Notes: a model not told the origin generated them from the sequence alone. A DNA stretch of 64,000 nucleotides from Modestobacter marinus (GCF_019799945.1 NZ_JABGCH010000004.1:124001-188000); one strand, 5' to 3'; counted from the stretch's first letter, positions 1-10,305 are shown. A program made the numbers and translations.

Positions 1-479
1 ACACGGTCTGCGTCATCCAGGAGCAGGGTCAGGTGCAGCTCGAGGCCCGCTGCGCCGGTGTGGCGACGACCTACCCCGACACCGAGGTCCTCTACGTCAA
101 CGGCCGTGACCTGCCGGCGGTGCAGCAGACCATCGGTGCCAAGCTGCAGGAGGATGCCTCGATCACCAACGTGGTCACCCTCGGCGCCGACATCGCGCTC
201 GCCGCCGGACAGGCCAAGGCCGACTCGGGCAGCCAGGCCAACGTCGTGACGTTCGACCTGAACGCCGACGTCGCCGAGGCCATCGAGGCCGGGGACATCG
301 CCTTCTCGGTGGACCAGCAGCCCTACGTGCAGGGCTACATGGCCGTGACGGCGCTGTGGCTGAACCTGACCAACGGCAACGACATCGGCGGTGGTGGCCC
401 GGTCCTGACCGGTCCGTCCATCGTCGACGAGAGCAACATCGGCCCGATCGTCGAGTACGCCAACAACAACACCCGGTAG
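1..479 (+). CDS. sugar ABC transporter substrate-binding protein (C-terminal part, 5' end outside window)
   Basis: The reading frame is open from base 3 to the TAG at 477-479, so only the last ~158 residues are present. The fragment looks like the C-terminal lobe of a periplasmic-binding-protein type 1 sugar receptor: an inter-domain segment (VVTLGADIALAAGQAKAD), then DVAEAIEAGDIAFSVDQQPY and QGYMAV, the usual ribose/inositol-receptor ending where the aspartate/glutamine region contacts the ligand. Such proteins are extracytoplasmic lipoproteins, but the signal peptide is off the window. It heads a permease and ATPase operon and is followed by a strong hairpin. The ligand (pentose, hexose or cyclitol) cannot be told. 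Confidence 0.88.
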   Translation, partial: TVCVIQEQGQVQLEARCAGVATTYPDTEVLYVNGRDLPAVQQTIGAKLQEDASITNVVTLGADIALAAGQAKADSGSQANVVTFDLNADVAEAIEAGDIAFSVDQQPYVQGYMAVTALWLNLTNGNDIGGGGPVLTGPSIVDESNIGPIVEYANNNTR

Positions 480-485
480 TCCGCT

Positions 486-517
486 CGGAGGGAGCCGGGG
501 TGGCCCGGCTCCCTCCG
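486..517 (+). terminator. stem-loop between binding-protein and permease genes
   Basis: A perfect 14-bp GC-rich stem (486-499 with 504-517) and a 4-base loop sit 7 bases after the binding-protein stop and about 30 bases before the permease start. There is no T-tract. In binding-protein-first ABC operons such hairpins act as partial terminators or 3' mRNA stabilisers that keep receptor expression above that of the membrane parts; that role here is inference. Confidence 0.7.
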
Positions 518-548
518 CCACACCGTCCCTCCGAGTCTGGAGCACGCC

Positions 549-1610
549 ATGAGCTCATCCGTGGTGGCCAAGCCGCCCACCGCGCCCGCGGCCGCACCGC
601 CGGGCCGCGCCGAACGATCCCTGATCTCCCGGGTCCTCGGTCGTCCCGAGGTCGGCGCGCTGGTCGCGGCGATCGTGATCTTCGGGTTCTTCTACGCCGT
701 CGCCCCGCCGTTCCGCACCCTGCCCGCGCTCGCGACGGTCCTCTACGCCTCGTCCACCATCGGGATCGTCGCCGTCGGCGTCGCCCTGCTGATGATCGGC
801 GGCGAGTTCGACCTGTCCGCCGGTGTCGCGGTGACCACCGCGGCGCTGTCCGCCGCGATGCTCAGCTACCAGCTGAGCCTGAACATCTGGGTCGGGGTGA
901 TCGTCAGCCTGGCGATCGCGCTGGCCATCGGCTTCGTCAACGGGTACCTGGTGGTGAGAACGGGGATCCCGAGCTTCCTCATCACGCTCTCCACCTTCTT
1001 CATCCTCCAGGGCGTCAACCTCGGCGTCACGAAGCTGATCACCGGGACGGTCGCGACGCCCAACGCGAGCCGGCTGGACGGGTTCGACGCGGGGCGGGCG
1101 ATCTTCGCCTCCGACATCCCCCTGGGCTTCATCACCGTCAAGGTGACGGTGCTGTGGTGGCTGGCGTTCGTCGCCATCGGCACCTGGATCCTGCTGCGCA
1201 GCCGCACCGGCAACTGGGTCACCGCCTCGGGCGGCAACGCGGCCAGCGCCCGCGCGGTCGGCGTCCCGGTGCGCAAGGTCAAGATCGGCCTGTTCATGGG
1301 CGTGGCCTTCCTGGGCTGGTTCCTCGGGATGCACCTGCTGTTCAACTTCAGCACCGTGCAGGCCGGCCTCGGCGTCGGCAACGAGTTCATCTACATCATC
1401 GCCTCGGTCGTCGGCGGCGCCCTGCTCACCGGCGGCTACGGCTCCGCGGTCGGCTCGGCGCTGGGCGCGTTCATCTTCGGCATGACCAACCAGGGCATCG
1501 TGTTCGCCGGCTGGGACCCCAACTGGTTCCGCGCCTTCCTGGGCCTGATGCTGCTGCTCGCCGTGATGGTCAACCTGTACATCAAGAACTACGCAGCCGG
1601 GAGGAGATGA
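549..1610 (+). CDS. sugar ABC transporter permease (RbsC/XylH type)
   Basis: A 353-residue polytopic membrane protein forming the translocation channel for the sugar receptor upstream. It shows about 8-10 hydrophobic helices starting near residue 38, the BPD_transp_2 signature stretch GGEFDLSAG near residues 80-88, and a late motif [16 protein letters not shown] typical of RbsC-like permeases. Length is normal for the family (320-400). The ATG at 549 follows a GGAG site. The stop is one base from the GTG of the ATPase gene, so the two are translationally linked. Confidence 0.93.
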   Translation: MSSSVVAKPPTAPAAAPPGRAERSLISRVLGRPEVGALVAAIVIFGFFYAVAPPFRTLPALATVLYASSTIGIVAVGVALLMIGGEFDLSAGVAVTTAALSAAMLSYQLSLNIWVGVIVSLAIALAIGFVNGYLVVRTGIPSFLITLSTFFILQGVNLGVTKLITGTVATPNASRLDGFDAGRAIFASDIPLGFITVKVTVLWWLAFVAIGTWILLRSRTGNWVTASGGNAASARAVGVPVRKVKIGLFMGVAFLGWFLGMHLLFNFSTVQAGLGVGNEFIYIIASVVGGALLTGGYGSAVGSALGAFIFGMTNQGIVFAGWDPNWFRAFLGLMLLLAVMVNLYIKNYAAGRR

Positions 1611-1611
1611 C

Positions 1612-2427
<816 letters not shown>

Positions 2428-2550
2428 AGCGCGCCGCGCCGGCCGCCGACCGCGGCCGGCGCGGCCGCCCCCTGCGGTCCCGGCCGGACGGCGGACGACG
2501 CCCGGCGGGACCCGCACGCCCGCGTCCCGCCGGATGCCAGGAGGCTCCCC

Positions 2551-3789
2551 GTGACCACGACCCGCGCCGCGATGGAGTACGACCCCTTCAGCCCCGACTT
2601 CCAGGCGGACTCCTACCCGGTGTACCGCTGGATGCGGGAGGAGGCGCCCGTCTTCCACAGCGAGAAGTGGGGCTGGTGGGCGCTGTCCCGGTTCGAGGAC
2701 GTCCGCGCGGCGGCCACCGACCCGGACACCTTCGCGAGCTTCGAGGGCATCGACATCGACGACACCGCGAAGGACCAGAGCGGTCCCGGTTTCCTGCCCG
2801 ACATCGACAACCCGCGGCACGACCAGGTCCGCAAGGTCGTGCAGCCGCACTTCCTGCCCCGGCGGATCGGCGCGCGGGAGGAGGCCGTCCGGGAGGTGGT
2901 CCGCGGCCTTGTCGCGCGCTGGCGCGACCGCGGTGCCGTCGACCTCGCCCAGGAGCTGGCCTGGCCGATGCCCAACGAGGTCTTCTTCACCGTGCTCGGC
3001 CTGCCCAGCGCGGAGGAGGAGGACCGGGCGCAGCTGGACCGCTGGGTGCACGAGCTGAAGGACCGCCGTCCCGACGACCCGCGCCTGACGCCGGTGGCGA
3101 AGGCCGCGACCGCGGGCATCCAGGACTACTTCATCCGGCTGCTGGAGAGCCGGCGCAGCCGGCCCCGGGACGACGTCGTGACGGCGCTGGTGCAGGCCGA
3201 GATCGACGGGCAGCCGTTCGCCGACGAGCACCTCGAGCCGGCCTCGGAGATCCTCGGCCTGATGATGGTCCTCTTCCTCGGCGGGGTGGAGAGCACCGCC
3301 GGGCTGACCGGCTCCTTCTTCAAGCTGCTCGCCGAGAACCCCGATCAGCGGGAGCTGCTGCGCCGTGATCCCGCGCTCATCCCCGCCGCCGTCGAGGAGA
3401 CCGTGCGGTTCAACGCGCCGCTGCAGCTGGTCGGTCGCACCACCACCCGCGAGGTGACGCTGCACGGCGTGACCATCCCGGCGGGCGGGCGGGTGGTGCT
3501 GGTCTACGGCGCCGCCAACCGGGACGAGCGCCAGTTCCCCGACCCGGACCGGTTCGACGTGACCCGCGGGCGGTTCCGCCACCTCGGTTTCGGGGAGGGG
3601 CGGCACGGCTGCCTCGGCGCCCCGCTGGCCCGGCTCGAGGTGAAGGTGGCGGCCGAGGAGGCGCTGCCCGTGCTCGGCGACTACACGCTGTCCGGGCCGG
3701 CCGTCCGGTACGCGACCACGCCCAACATGTACGTCTGGGACCGGCTGCCGCTGTCGTTCCCGGCGCCTGCGGCGGGCGGCGCCCGATGA
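2551..3789 (+). CDS. cytochrome P450 monooxygenase
   Basis: A soluble class I bacterial P450 of 412 residues. Haem-binding loop FGEGRHGCLG has the thiolate Cys354; the K-helix ExxR is E283-R286; the I-helix oxygen-activation segment is GGVEST (244-249). It uses electrons from a reductase, almost certainly the next gene, which overlaps it by four bases (ATGA). The GTG at 2551 follows AGGAGG with proper spacing. It lies directly after a sugar ABC transporter, so a sugar or cyclitol ether, or a glycosylated compound, is a plausible substrate. The substrate itself cannot be read from sequence. Confidence 0.95.
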   Translation: MTTTRAAMEYDPFSPDFQADSYPVYRWMREEAPVFHSEKWGWWALSRFEDVRAAATDPDTFASFEGIDIDDTAKDQSGPGFLPDIDNPRHDQVRKVVQPHFLPRRIGAREEAVREVVRGLVARWRDRGAVDLAQELAWPMPNEVFFTVLGLPSAEEEDRAQLDRWVHELKDRRPDDPRLTPVAKAATAGIQDYFIRLLESRRSRPRDDVVTALVQAEIDGQPFADEHLEPASEILGLMMVLFLGGVESTAGLTGSFFKLLAENPDQRELLRRDPALIPAAVEETVRFNAPLQLVGRTTTREVTLHGVTIPAGGRVVLVYGAANRDERQFPDPDRFDVTRGRFRHLGFGEGRHGCLGAPLARLEVKVAAEEALPVLGDYTLSGPAVRYATTPNMYVWDRLPLSFPAPAAGGAR

Positions 3790-4811
3790 GCGGTCCGGCG
3801 GTCCGCCCGCACGTGGAGACCGTGCAGCACCGGACCACCACGGTGACCATCGTCGGCCGCGAGTTCGAGGCCGACGTCCGGGTCGAGGCGAAGCAGGAGG
3901 CCGCCGACGGGGTGGTGACCCTGACCCTGCGCGAGGTGGACGACACCCCGCTGCCGCCGTGGTCGCCCGGAGCCCACGTCGACCTCCTGATCGGCGCGCT
4001 CGCCGGCGAGGGGCACACTCCCCAGTACTCGCTGTGCGGCGACCCCGCCGACCACCACGTCTGGCGGCTGGGCGTCCTGCGGGAGGCCGGGGGCCGCAGC
4101 TCGGTGTACGTCCACGACCGGCTGCAGGTCGGCGACTTGGTGCGGGTGCGCGGGCCGCGGAACAACTTCCCGCTGGTCGACGCCCCGCGGTACCTGTTCG
4201 TGGCCGGCGGGATCGGCGTCACCCCGCTCCTCCCGATGGTCGCGGCCGCGGAGGCGGCCGGCGCAGACTGGCGGCTGGTCTACGGCGGCCGGCGCCGGGC
4301 GTCGATGGCCTTCCTCGACGAGCTCGCCCGGTACGGCGACCGGGTGTCGGTGCGCCCGGAGGACGAGACGGGACTGCTGGACCTCGACGGCCTGCTCGGC
4401 ACCCCGCTGCCGGACACCCGGGTGTACTGCTGCGGTCCGGAGCCGCTGCTGGCCGCGGTCGAGCAGCGGTGCGCCGGGTGGCCGGCGGGCTCGCTGCACG
4501 TCGAGCGGTTCGCCGCCCGGCCGGTGAGCAGCCCGGTGCGGTCGGAGACGTTCGAGGTGGTGCTGGCGCAGAGCGAGGTCACCCTGCCGGTGCCACCGGA
4601 CCGCTCGATCCTCGACGTGGTGGAGGAGGCCGGCGTCCCGGTGCTGTCCTCCTGCGCGGAGGGCACCTGCGGCACCTGCGAGACCGGGGTCCTCGAGGGA
4701 GTCCCGGACCACCGCGACTCGGTGCTCAGCGAGGAGGAGCGGCGGGCGGGGGACTGCATGATGATCTGCGTCTCCCGCGCCTGCAGCGACCGGCTGGTCC
4801 TCGACCTGTGA
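3786..4811 (+). CDS. phthalate-dioxygenase-reductase-type flavin/[2Fe-2S] oxidoreductase, P450 partner
   Basis: A 341-residue single-chain electron carrier taking electrons from NAD(P)H through flavin to a C-terminal plant-type ferredoxin and on to the P450. The flavin domain shows PQYSL (79-83); the nucleotide domain shows GGIGVTPLLP (141-150) and YCCGPEPLL (214-222). The ferredoxin cluster ligands are Cys290, Cys295, Cys298 and Cys328. The order flavin, NAD, Fe-S is the VanB/PDR order. The ATG lies inside the P450 stop, so the pair is cotranslated. Having reductase and ferredoxin in one chain makes this a two-component P450 system. Confidence 0.94.
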   Translation: MSGPAVRPHVETVQHRTTTVTIVGREFEADVRVEAKQEAADGVVTLTLREVDDTPLPPWSPGAHVDLLIGALAGEGHTPQYSLCGDPADHHVWRLGVLREAGGRSSVYVHDRLQVGDLVRVRGPRNNFPLVDAPRYLFVAGGIGVTPLLPMVAAAEAAGADWRLVYGGRRRASMAFLDELARYGDRVSVRPEDETGLLDLDGLLGTPLPDTRVYCCGPEPLLAAVEQRCAGWPAGSLHVERFAARPVSSPVRSETFEVVLAQSEVTLPVPPDRSILDVVEEAGVPVLSSCAEGTCGTCETGVLEGVPDHRDSVLSEEERRAGDCMMICVSRACSDRLVLDL

Positions 4812-4835
4812 TGCCCGCCCGCCGCTCCTGACCGC

Positions 4836-6023
4836 TCAGACGGCGCTGGCCCGCCGCGCGGCCTGGGCGGACAGCTCCGCCTCGAACGCGTCGGCCGGCC
4901 ACTGCCCGGCCAGGGCCCGCACGACGAGCTCGGCCTGGGTCTCGGGGGCCAGCCCGCCGATCGGCTGGTCGTGGTCGAGGTTGGTCGGGAACGCGTAGCC
5001 CTCGGCCGAGGCGGCGACGACGTTGCGCAGCGACCGCTCATCGGCGCCGGCGGCCTGCCGGGCCAGCAGCACCGGGTAGAGCGCGCGGCACATCGCCGTC
5101 CGGTCGACGGTCTCCATCGCCCGGCCGAACGCGGAGGAGACCTGCAGCAGGTTCGCCATCCGACGGACGTCGGCGGAGTGGTTGGTGCCGGCACCGTGGA
5201 AGAGCGCGGGGTTGAAGAACGCGGCGTCGCCCTTGCGCAGCGGCAGCTGGACGAAGTGCTCGTCGAAGTAGGCGATGAACTCCGGCTGGTGGAACGCGAC
5301 GTAGCCCGGGGCGTACTTCTGCGAGTGCGGCAGGTACATCGTCGGGCCGGTGACCACCGGCATGTCGCAGTGCGCGACCGCCCCCTGCAGGGTCAGCACG
5401 GGGGAGAGGCGGTGCACGTGCGCGGGGTAGGCGAGGCTCTGCTCCTCGGACATGAAGCCGAGGTGGTAGTCGCGGTGGGCCACCTGGGCCTTCCCGCCCG
5501 GGTTCACCACGTTGACCTGGCTGGTGACCTGGTAGCCACGGCCGAGCCAGGCCTCGGAGACCAGCGCGATCACGTCGTTGCCGTAGTAGGCGGCGAAGGC
5601 CTCCGGGTCGCGGACGGCGAACTTGTCCAGCGCACCCCAGACCCGGTCGTTGGCGCCCGGCGCGGCGAAGTGGTCCCCGGCGACCGTGCCGGCCGCCTTC
5701 TGCTCGGCGATCAGCGCCTCGAACACCGCGGTGGCCCGGTCCACGACGCCGGTGTCGGAGTAGGCACCCGCGAAGACGACGATCCCCGGCCCGTCGGTGA
5801 GCGCGCGGGCCAGCTCGGCCTGCACCTCGCGGCGGCCTCCCGGGGTGGCGACGGCGTCGCGCAGCCGTTGCCCGTAGACGAGGACGTTCTCCCGCACCTC
5901 GTCGGCGTGCGGGTGCTCGGCGAGCTGGGTGGTCGTCTCGACGACCGCGCGGAAGTCCTCCAGGCGGCAGTCCTCCGCGGTGAACCAGCCCGGCGCGGTC
6001 CGGGTGGGTGCTGGTGCGGTCAT
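4836..6023 (-). CDS. phytanoyl-CoA dioxygenase (PhyH) family Fe(II)/2-oxoglutarate oxygenase
   Basis: A 395-residue non-haem iron oxygenase candidate. The HxD motif is His183-Arg-Asp185 (AHRDYHLGF), the distal His is His276 (FHGAGTNH) and a likely 2-oxoglutarate-binding Arg is Arg287. The double-stranded beta-helix core spans about 165-300. I chose the ATG at 6023 rather than an in-frame ATG at 6089 because GAGAGGA lies eight bases before it. It is convergent with the P450/reductase pair and next to an aldo/keto reductase on the same strand. Its substrate is unknown; it could be a second oxidative step on the same compound. Confidence 0.88.
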   Translation of the reverse strand: MTAPAPTRTAPGWFTAEDCRLEDFRAVVETTTQLAEHPHADEVRENVLVYGQRLRDAVATPGGRREVQAELARALTDGPGIVVFAGAYSDTGVVDRATAVFEALIAEQKAAGTVAGDHFAAPGANDRVWGALDKFAVRDPEAFAAYYGNDVIALVSEAWLGRGYQVTSQVNVVNPGGKAQVAHRDYHLGFMSEEQSLAYPAHVHRLSPVLTLQGAVAHCDMPVVTGPTMYLPHSQKYAPGYVAFHQPEFIAYFDEHFVQLPLRKGDAAFFNPALFHGAGTNHSADVRRMANLLQVSSAFGRAMETVDRTAMCRALYPVLLARQAAGADERSLRNVVAASAEGYAFPTNLDHDQPIGGLAPETQAELVVRALAGQWPADAFEAELSAQAARRASAV

Positions 6024-6113
6024 GGTGTCGTCCTCTCCCGAGCGGTCGGTGGCGCATCGAGCCTGACGACTCGCGCCCGGGGAGGACAAGGGCAGGAACC
6101 CGTCAAGAAGCCC

Positions 6114-6950
6114 TCAGAACTCCTCCCAGACGTCCGGGTACTGACCGTTCACCCGGGTGCCGTCGGCGAGCGTGGCGATTCCGGCCAGGTCCTCCTCGGT
6201 CAGCGAGAAGCCGAAGACGTCGAGGTTCTCCTCCAGCCGGCCGCGGGACGACGACTTCGGGAAGGTGACCAGCCCCTGCTGCACGTGCCAGCGCAGCACC
6301 GCCTGCGCGGGTGTCCGGCCCAGCCGGGCGGCGATCCCGGCCACCACCGGGTGCGCCAGCACGTCGCCGCCGTTGGCCAGCGGCGACCAGGACTCGGTGA
6401 CGATCCCGCGCCGGGCGTCGTCGGCGCGCTGCTCGAGCTGCGGCTCCCGGGGGTGGCACTCGATCTGGTTGACCGCCGGGACGGTGGAGCTCGCGGCGGC
6501 CAGCCGGTCCAGGTGCTCGGGCAGGAAGTTCGAGACCCCGATGGCCCGGGTCAGCCCCTCGGCCAGCAGCTCCTCCATCGCCAGCCAGGACTCGACGTAG
6601 CGGTCCTGACGGGGCAGCGGCCAGTGGATCAGGTACAGGTCCACGGAGTCGAGGCCGAGCCGGTCCAGGCTGGACCGCAGCGCCTGCTTCGCCGACTCGC
6701 GGCCCTGCTCCCGGCCGCGCAGCTTGGTGGAGACGAACACCTCCTCGCGCGGCACGCCGGAGTCGGCGATGCCCTGGCCGACGCCCACCTCGTTGTCGTA
6801 GCTGGCGGCGGTGTCGATGAACCGGTAGCCCACCTCGACGGCCTCCCGGACGATCTGCCGGGTCTCCTCGTCGGAGACCCGGGCGGTGCCCAGCCCCAGC
6901 TGGGGGATCTCGACGCCGTTGTTCAGCCGGACGGTGGGTACGGCGCTCAT
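6114..6950 (-). CDS. aldo/keto reductase
   Basis: A 278-residue NADPH-dependent reductase of the 2,5-diketo-gluconate reductase type. The full catalytic tetrad is visible: Asp46, Tyr51, Lys76 and His109 (LIHWPLP). The cofactor-binding C-terminal part shows FPKSSSRGRLEEN. Length matches the family. It ends 91 bases before the PhyH oxygenase start on the same strand and may be cotranscribed. In a sugar-oxidation locus a role in reducing a keto-sugar or aldehyde, including formaldehyde-like products of O-demethylation, is possible but unproven. Confidence 0.92.
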   Translation of the reverse strand: MSAVPTVRLNNGVEIPQLGLGTARVSDEETRQIVREAVEVGYRFIDTAASYDNEVGVGQGIADSGVPREEVFVSTKLRGREQGRESAKQALRSSLDRLGLDSVDLYLIHWPLPRQDRYVESWLAMEELLAEGLTRAIGVSNFLPEHLDRLAAASSTVPAVNQIECHPREPQLEQRADDARRGIVTESWSPLANGGDVLAHPVVAGIAARLGRTPAQAVLRWHVQQGLVTFPKSSSRGRLEENLDVFGFSLTEEDLAGIATLADGTRVNGQYPDVWEEF

Positions 6951-7056
6951 GCGGGCTCTCCGGGGACGCGATCAGGCGGGGACGTCGCCACCCTGACCCC
7001 CCGCCGGATCCCGGGCAAGCTGGCCGCGCCCCTCAGCGGACCCGCACACTCCCCGC

Positions 7057-8097
7057 ATGGGCCACCCGTACCCGATCCGTGAGATCGCCCGTCAGGCGGG
7101 GCTGTCCGAGGCCACCGTGGACCGCGTCCTCAACCGCCGCGGCGGCGTGCGGCAGAGCACGGTCGACGAGGTGTACCGAGCGATCGCCGAGCTCAACCGG
7201 CAGCGCTCGCAGATGCGGCTGACCGGGCGGACGTTCTTCCTCGACGTCGTCGTCGACGCGCCCGCCCGGTTCTCCTCGGCGGTGCGCGCGGCGCTGGAGT
7301 CGCAGCTGCCGGTGGTCCGGCCGGCGACGTTCCGGGCGCGCTTCCACCTCGTCGACGCCCCGCCGGTCGCGGAGCTGGCGCGCACGCTGGACGGCATCGC
7401 CCAGCGGGGGTCGCAGGGCGTCGTCCTCAAGGCCCCCGACCACCCGCTGGTCGCAGCGGCGGTGGAGCGGCTGGCCGACGCCGGGATCCCGGTGGTCACC
7501 CTGGTCACCGACCTGCCGACCAGCCGCCGGACCGCCTACGTCGGGCTGGACAACCGGGCGGCCGGCGCCACCGCGGCCTACCTGCTCGACCAGTGGGTCC
7601 CCGACGCCGGCGCGGTGCTGGTCACCCGGGGGTCGGGCTCCTTCCGCGGTGAGGACGACCGGGAGATGGGCTTCCGGGCGACCACCCGCCAGCTGCGGCC
7701 CTGCCGGCGGCAGGTCGACCTGGTGGACGTCACCGGGGACGACGAGGTGCTGCACGGCCTCGTGCGGGAAGCGCTGGCCGCCGACCCGGACCTCTGCGCC
7801 GTCTACTCGATGTACGCCTCCGGGGGCAACGCCGCGACGGTGGCGGCCTTCGCCGACGCGGGGCGGGACTGCCGGGCGTTCGTCGCCCACGACCTGGACG
7901 CCGAGAACCTCGCGCTGCTGCAGGACGGCCGGCTGTCCGCCGTCCTGCACCACGACCTGGCCCTCGACCTGCGCCGCGCCTGCCACGTGGTGATGCAGGC
8001 CCACTCCGCGCTGCCCGGGGCGCCGCGCTCGTGGCACTCCGGCGTCCAGGTCGTCACGCCGTACAACCTCCCCGCGGAGGCGCTGAGCCGCGCCTAG
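7057..8097 (+). CDS. LacI-family transcriptional regulator with sugar-binding domain
   Basis: A 346-residue regulator. Residues 6-25 (IREIARQAGLSEATVDRVLN) form the LacI helix-turn-helix, and ~60-340 form a periplasmic-binding-protein-like effector domain with the motif SRRTAYVGLDNRAAGATAAYLL. The linker after the HTH is short. It is divergent from the aldo/keto reductase gene (106-bp gap) and may govern that operon and the transporter. Its stop codon overlaps the stop codon of the next gene on the opposite strand (shared CTAG at 8094-8097), leaving no room for a terminator. Confidence 0.9.
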   Translation: MGHPYPIREIARQAGLSEATVDRVLNRRGGVRQSTVDEVYRAIAELNRQRSQMRLTGRTFFLDVVVDAPARFSSAVRAALESQLPVVRPATFRARFHLVDAPPVAELARTLDGIAQRGSQGVVLKAPDHPLVAAAVERLADAGIPVVTLVTDLPTSRRTAYVGLDNRAAGATAAYLLDQWVPDAGAVLVTRGSGSFRGEDDREMGFRATTRQLRPCRRQVDLVDVTGDDEVLHGLVREALAADPDLCAVYSMYASGGNAATVAAFADAGRDCRAFVAHDLDAENLALLQDGRLSAVLHHDLALDLRRACHVVMQAHSALPGAPRSWHSGVQVVTPYNLPAEALSRA

Positions 8098-9092
8098 GCC
8101 TTGGCCGCGGCGGCCCGCAGGTTCTGCGCGGCCAGCGCCAGGCCGTCCAGCCGCGAGTAGGCGGCGTCCTCGTGCTCGATGTTGACCGCCATGTCCGGGT
8201 CGACCTCGGCGAGCGCGCGCAGGAACTCGGTCCAGTAGTCGACGTCGTGGCCGATCCCGACGGCGACGAACCGCCAGCCCGGGTCCGCCGGCCAGGCGTT
8301 GCACCAGTGGCCGTAGCCGGTGGGCACCTTGTCCGGGGCGTCGGCGGGGACCCGCTCGAACGAGGTGTCCAGCACCCCGCGGACGTCCACGCCCGGGGTG
8401 ATCATCGCGTCCTTGGCGGCGGCGTGGAACACCAGCGGACCCAGCCGCCGGATGCAGGCCACCACGTCCATGCCCTGCCACATCAGGTGCGAGGGGTCCA
8501 TCTCCGCGCCGACGTTGGTCGCGCCGGTGAGCTCGACCAGCTTCTCCAGCGTCACCGGCGAGAACACCAGGTTGTGCGGGTGCATCTCGATGGCTACCCG
8601 GACGTCGTTGGCCCGGGCGAGCGCGTCGATCTCCCGCCAGAACTCGACCGCGACGCCCCACTGGTAGTCCAGGACGTCCATGTACACCCCGTCCCACGGG
8701 TTGACCACCCACGACGGGTAGCGGGCGCCGGGGTCCGAGCCCGGCGTGCCCGACATGGTCACCACGTGCCTGACGCCGAGCAGGCCGGCGAGCTGGATGG
8801 TCCGGCGCAGGTCGTCGGCGTGCTTGGGGCCGACCCCGGGCAGCGGGTTGAGCGGGTTGCCGTTGCAGTTGAGCCCGGTCAGCTCCATCCCGCGCGCGGC
8901 GAAGGTCTCCAGGTAGTCCCGGCGGGCCTGCTCGGAGGACAGCAGCAGGTCGACGTGGCAGTGCGGGGAGGGGATGAAGCCACCGGTGTTGACCTCCACC
9001 GAGGTCAGGCCGTTGGCCTGGAGCACGTCGAGGGCCTCGGCGAGGGGGCGGTCGTGCAGACAGGCGGTGTAGGCGCCCAGCTTGAGGGTCAC
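8094..9092 (-). CDS. sugar phosphate isomerase/epimerase-like TIM-barrel protein
   Basis: A 332-residue AP-endonuclease-2-like (xylose isomerase superfamily) barrel. Candidate metal and substrate residues are in AIEMHPHN, GAEMDPSHLMW and NIEHEDA. Proteins of this kind isomerise or epimerise keto-sugars and keto-inositols produced by Gfo/Idh dehydrogenases. The GTG at 9092 is preferred: it follows a purine-rich stretch and the homologous part begins there (LKLGAYTACLHDRP), whereas the open frame upstream to 9377 has no family resemblance and lies inside the next gene. It lies 25 bases after the Gfo/Idh gene, clearly the same operon. Confidence 0.88.
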   Translation of the reverse strand: MTLKLGAYTACLHDRPLAEALDVLQANGLTSVEVNTGGFIPSPHCHVDLLLSSEQARRDYLETFAARGMELTGLNCNGNPLNPLPGVGPKHADDLRRTIQLAGLLGVRHVVTMSGTPGSDPGARYPSWVVNPWDGVYMDVLDYQWGVAVEFWREIDALARANDVRVAIEMHPHNLVFSPVTLEKLVELTGATNVGAEMDPSHLMWQGMDVVACIRRLGPLVFHAAAKDAMITPGVDVRGVLDTSFERVPADAPDKVPTGYGHWCNAWPADPGWRFVAVGIGHDVDYWTEFLRALAEVDPDMAVNIEHEDAAYSRLDGLALAAQNLRAAAAKA

Positions 9093-9117
9093 GGGGTCGG
9101 GCCTTCCGGGTCGAGGG

Positions 9118-10305
9118 TCAGTGGGCGGGGACGGGCACGGCGGCACCGTCGGACTGGGCGGACCGGACGACGGCCTGGATGATCTCCATCGTGTGCAGGC
9201 CGTCGGCGAAGGTGGCGTTCGGCGGCAGCGGGTCGGGGGTGCCGACGATCTGGTCCAGGAAGGCGCGGCACTGGTAGACGAACATCTCGGCGTTGCCGCC
9301 TCCCACGCCCGGGGCCGCCATCGGGTAGCCGCCGGCGAAGTAGGGCATCTGCGGGCCGACGATGACCTGCCGCGCACCCCGGGTGCGCGCGTCGGGCTGG
9401 GCGTCGTCGAACAGGTACTCCGCGGGCCGGTGCCAGTCGAAGGAGGCCCGGCCGCCGAGGCCGTACGCGTCGAAGGCCAGGCCGTTGGGCATGCCGAACG
9501 CCGTCCGGGACACCGAGAACGACCCGGCCAGACCGGAGGCGAACCGGGCGGTGAACACGGCCGTGTCCTCGTTCTCCACCTCGCCCACCTCGTCGCTGAC
9601 CGGCGCGGCGTTGTGCCCCACCACGGCGCCGAGCGGCAGCGGCCGCTTGGGGATCTGGGTGGACAGCACCGCGCCGGAGACCGACACGATCGGCCCGCAG
9701 ACGAACTGGCCGGCGTCGATGACGTGGGCGCCGATGTCCGCCAGCGCCCCGGAGCCGGGGCCGCCCTTGAACCGCCAGCTGAGCGGTCCGCGGGGGTCGC
9801 AGGCGTAGTCGCACCAGTACCGGCCGTCGAACAGGGTCATCCCACCCAGCTCCCCGTTCTGCACGTGGTCGCGGATCGCCGCGATCGCGGGGGAGCGCCG
9901 GAAGGTGTACCCCACGGCGGTCACGACGTCGGCGCGCTGCTCCGCGGCGACCATCGCCCGGGCGTCCGCCATCGAGCCGGCCAGCGGCTTCTCGCACAGC
10001 ACGTGCTTGCCGGCGGCGATCAGCGCCTCGGCGATCGGCCGGTGCAGGTCGTTGCCCACCACGATGCTGACCGCGTCGATCGACGGATCGGCGACGACGT
10101 CCTCCCAGCTGAACATCGCCTTCTCGTAGCCGTACCGGCGGGCTGCGTCCCGGGCCAGCGCCTCGTTGGCGTCGGCGACGGCGGCCAGCCGGATGGGCGG
10201 CAGCCCCTCGCCGAACACGGTGTCGACCTGGCGGTAGCCGGCCGCGTGGCTGCGGCCGGCCATGCCGGCACCGATGACGGCGACGGAGATCGGCTTCCCG
10301 GTCAT
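9118..10305 (-). CDS. Gfo/Idh/MocA family oxidoreductase
   Basis: A 395-residue NAD(P)-dependent sugar or inositol dehydrogenase. The N-terminal Rossmann fold has GAGMAGRSH (residues ~11-19), the family EKP motif is CEKPLAGSM, and the C-terminal beta-sheet domain carries GALADIGAHVIDAGQF with the catalytic-region Asp/His. The ATG at 10305 is supported by GAGAGGGGA just upstream; a further ATG at 10341 lacks a site. It is first of a two-gene operon with the TIM-barrel isomerase. A double LacI-type palindrome lies ~100 bases upstream, between it and the divergent LacI gene. Confidence 0.92.
   Translation of the reverse strand: MTGKPISVAVIGAGMAGRSHAAGYRQVDTVFGEGLPPIRLAAVADANEALARDAARRYGYEKAMFSWEDVVADPSIDAVSIVVGNDLHRPIAEALIAAGKHVLCEKPLAGSMADARAMVAAEQRADVVTAVGYTFRRSPAIAAIRDHVQNGELGGMTLFDGRYWCDYACDPRGPLSWRFKGGPGSGALADIGAHVIDAGQFVCGPIVSVSGAVLSTQIPKRPLPLGAVVGHNAAPVSDEVGEVENEDTAVFTARFASGLAGSFSVSRTAFGMPNGLAFDAYGLGGRASFDWHRPAEYLFDDAQPDARTRGARQVIVGPQMPYFAGGYPMAAPGVGGGNAEMFVYQCRAFLDQIVGTPDPLPPNATFADGLHTMEIIQAVVRSAQSDGAAVPVPAH

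Noticed and set aside
4971-7082. A 703-codon plus-strand open frame over the PhyH and aldo/keto reductase genes
   Set aside because: Same shadow effect; both minus-strand genes have full catalytic motifs and ribosome sites.
7057-8097. Truncated or broken LacI gene
   Set aside because: The helix-turn-helix, linker and binding domain are in one frame and of normal length; only the overlap of the stop codons is odd.
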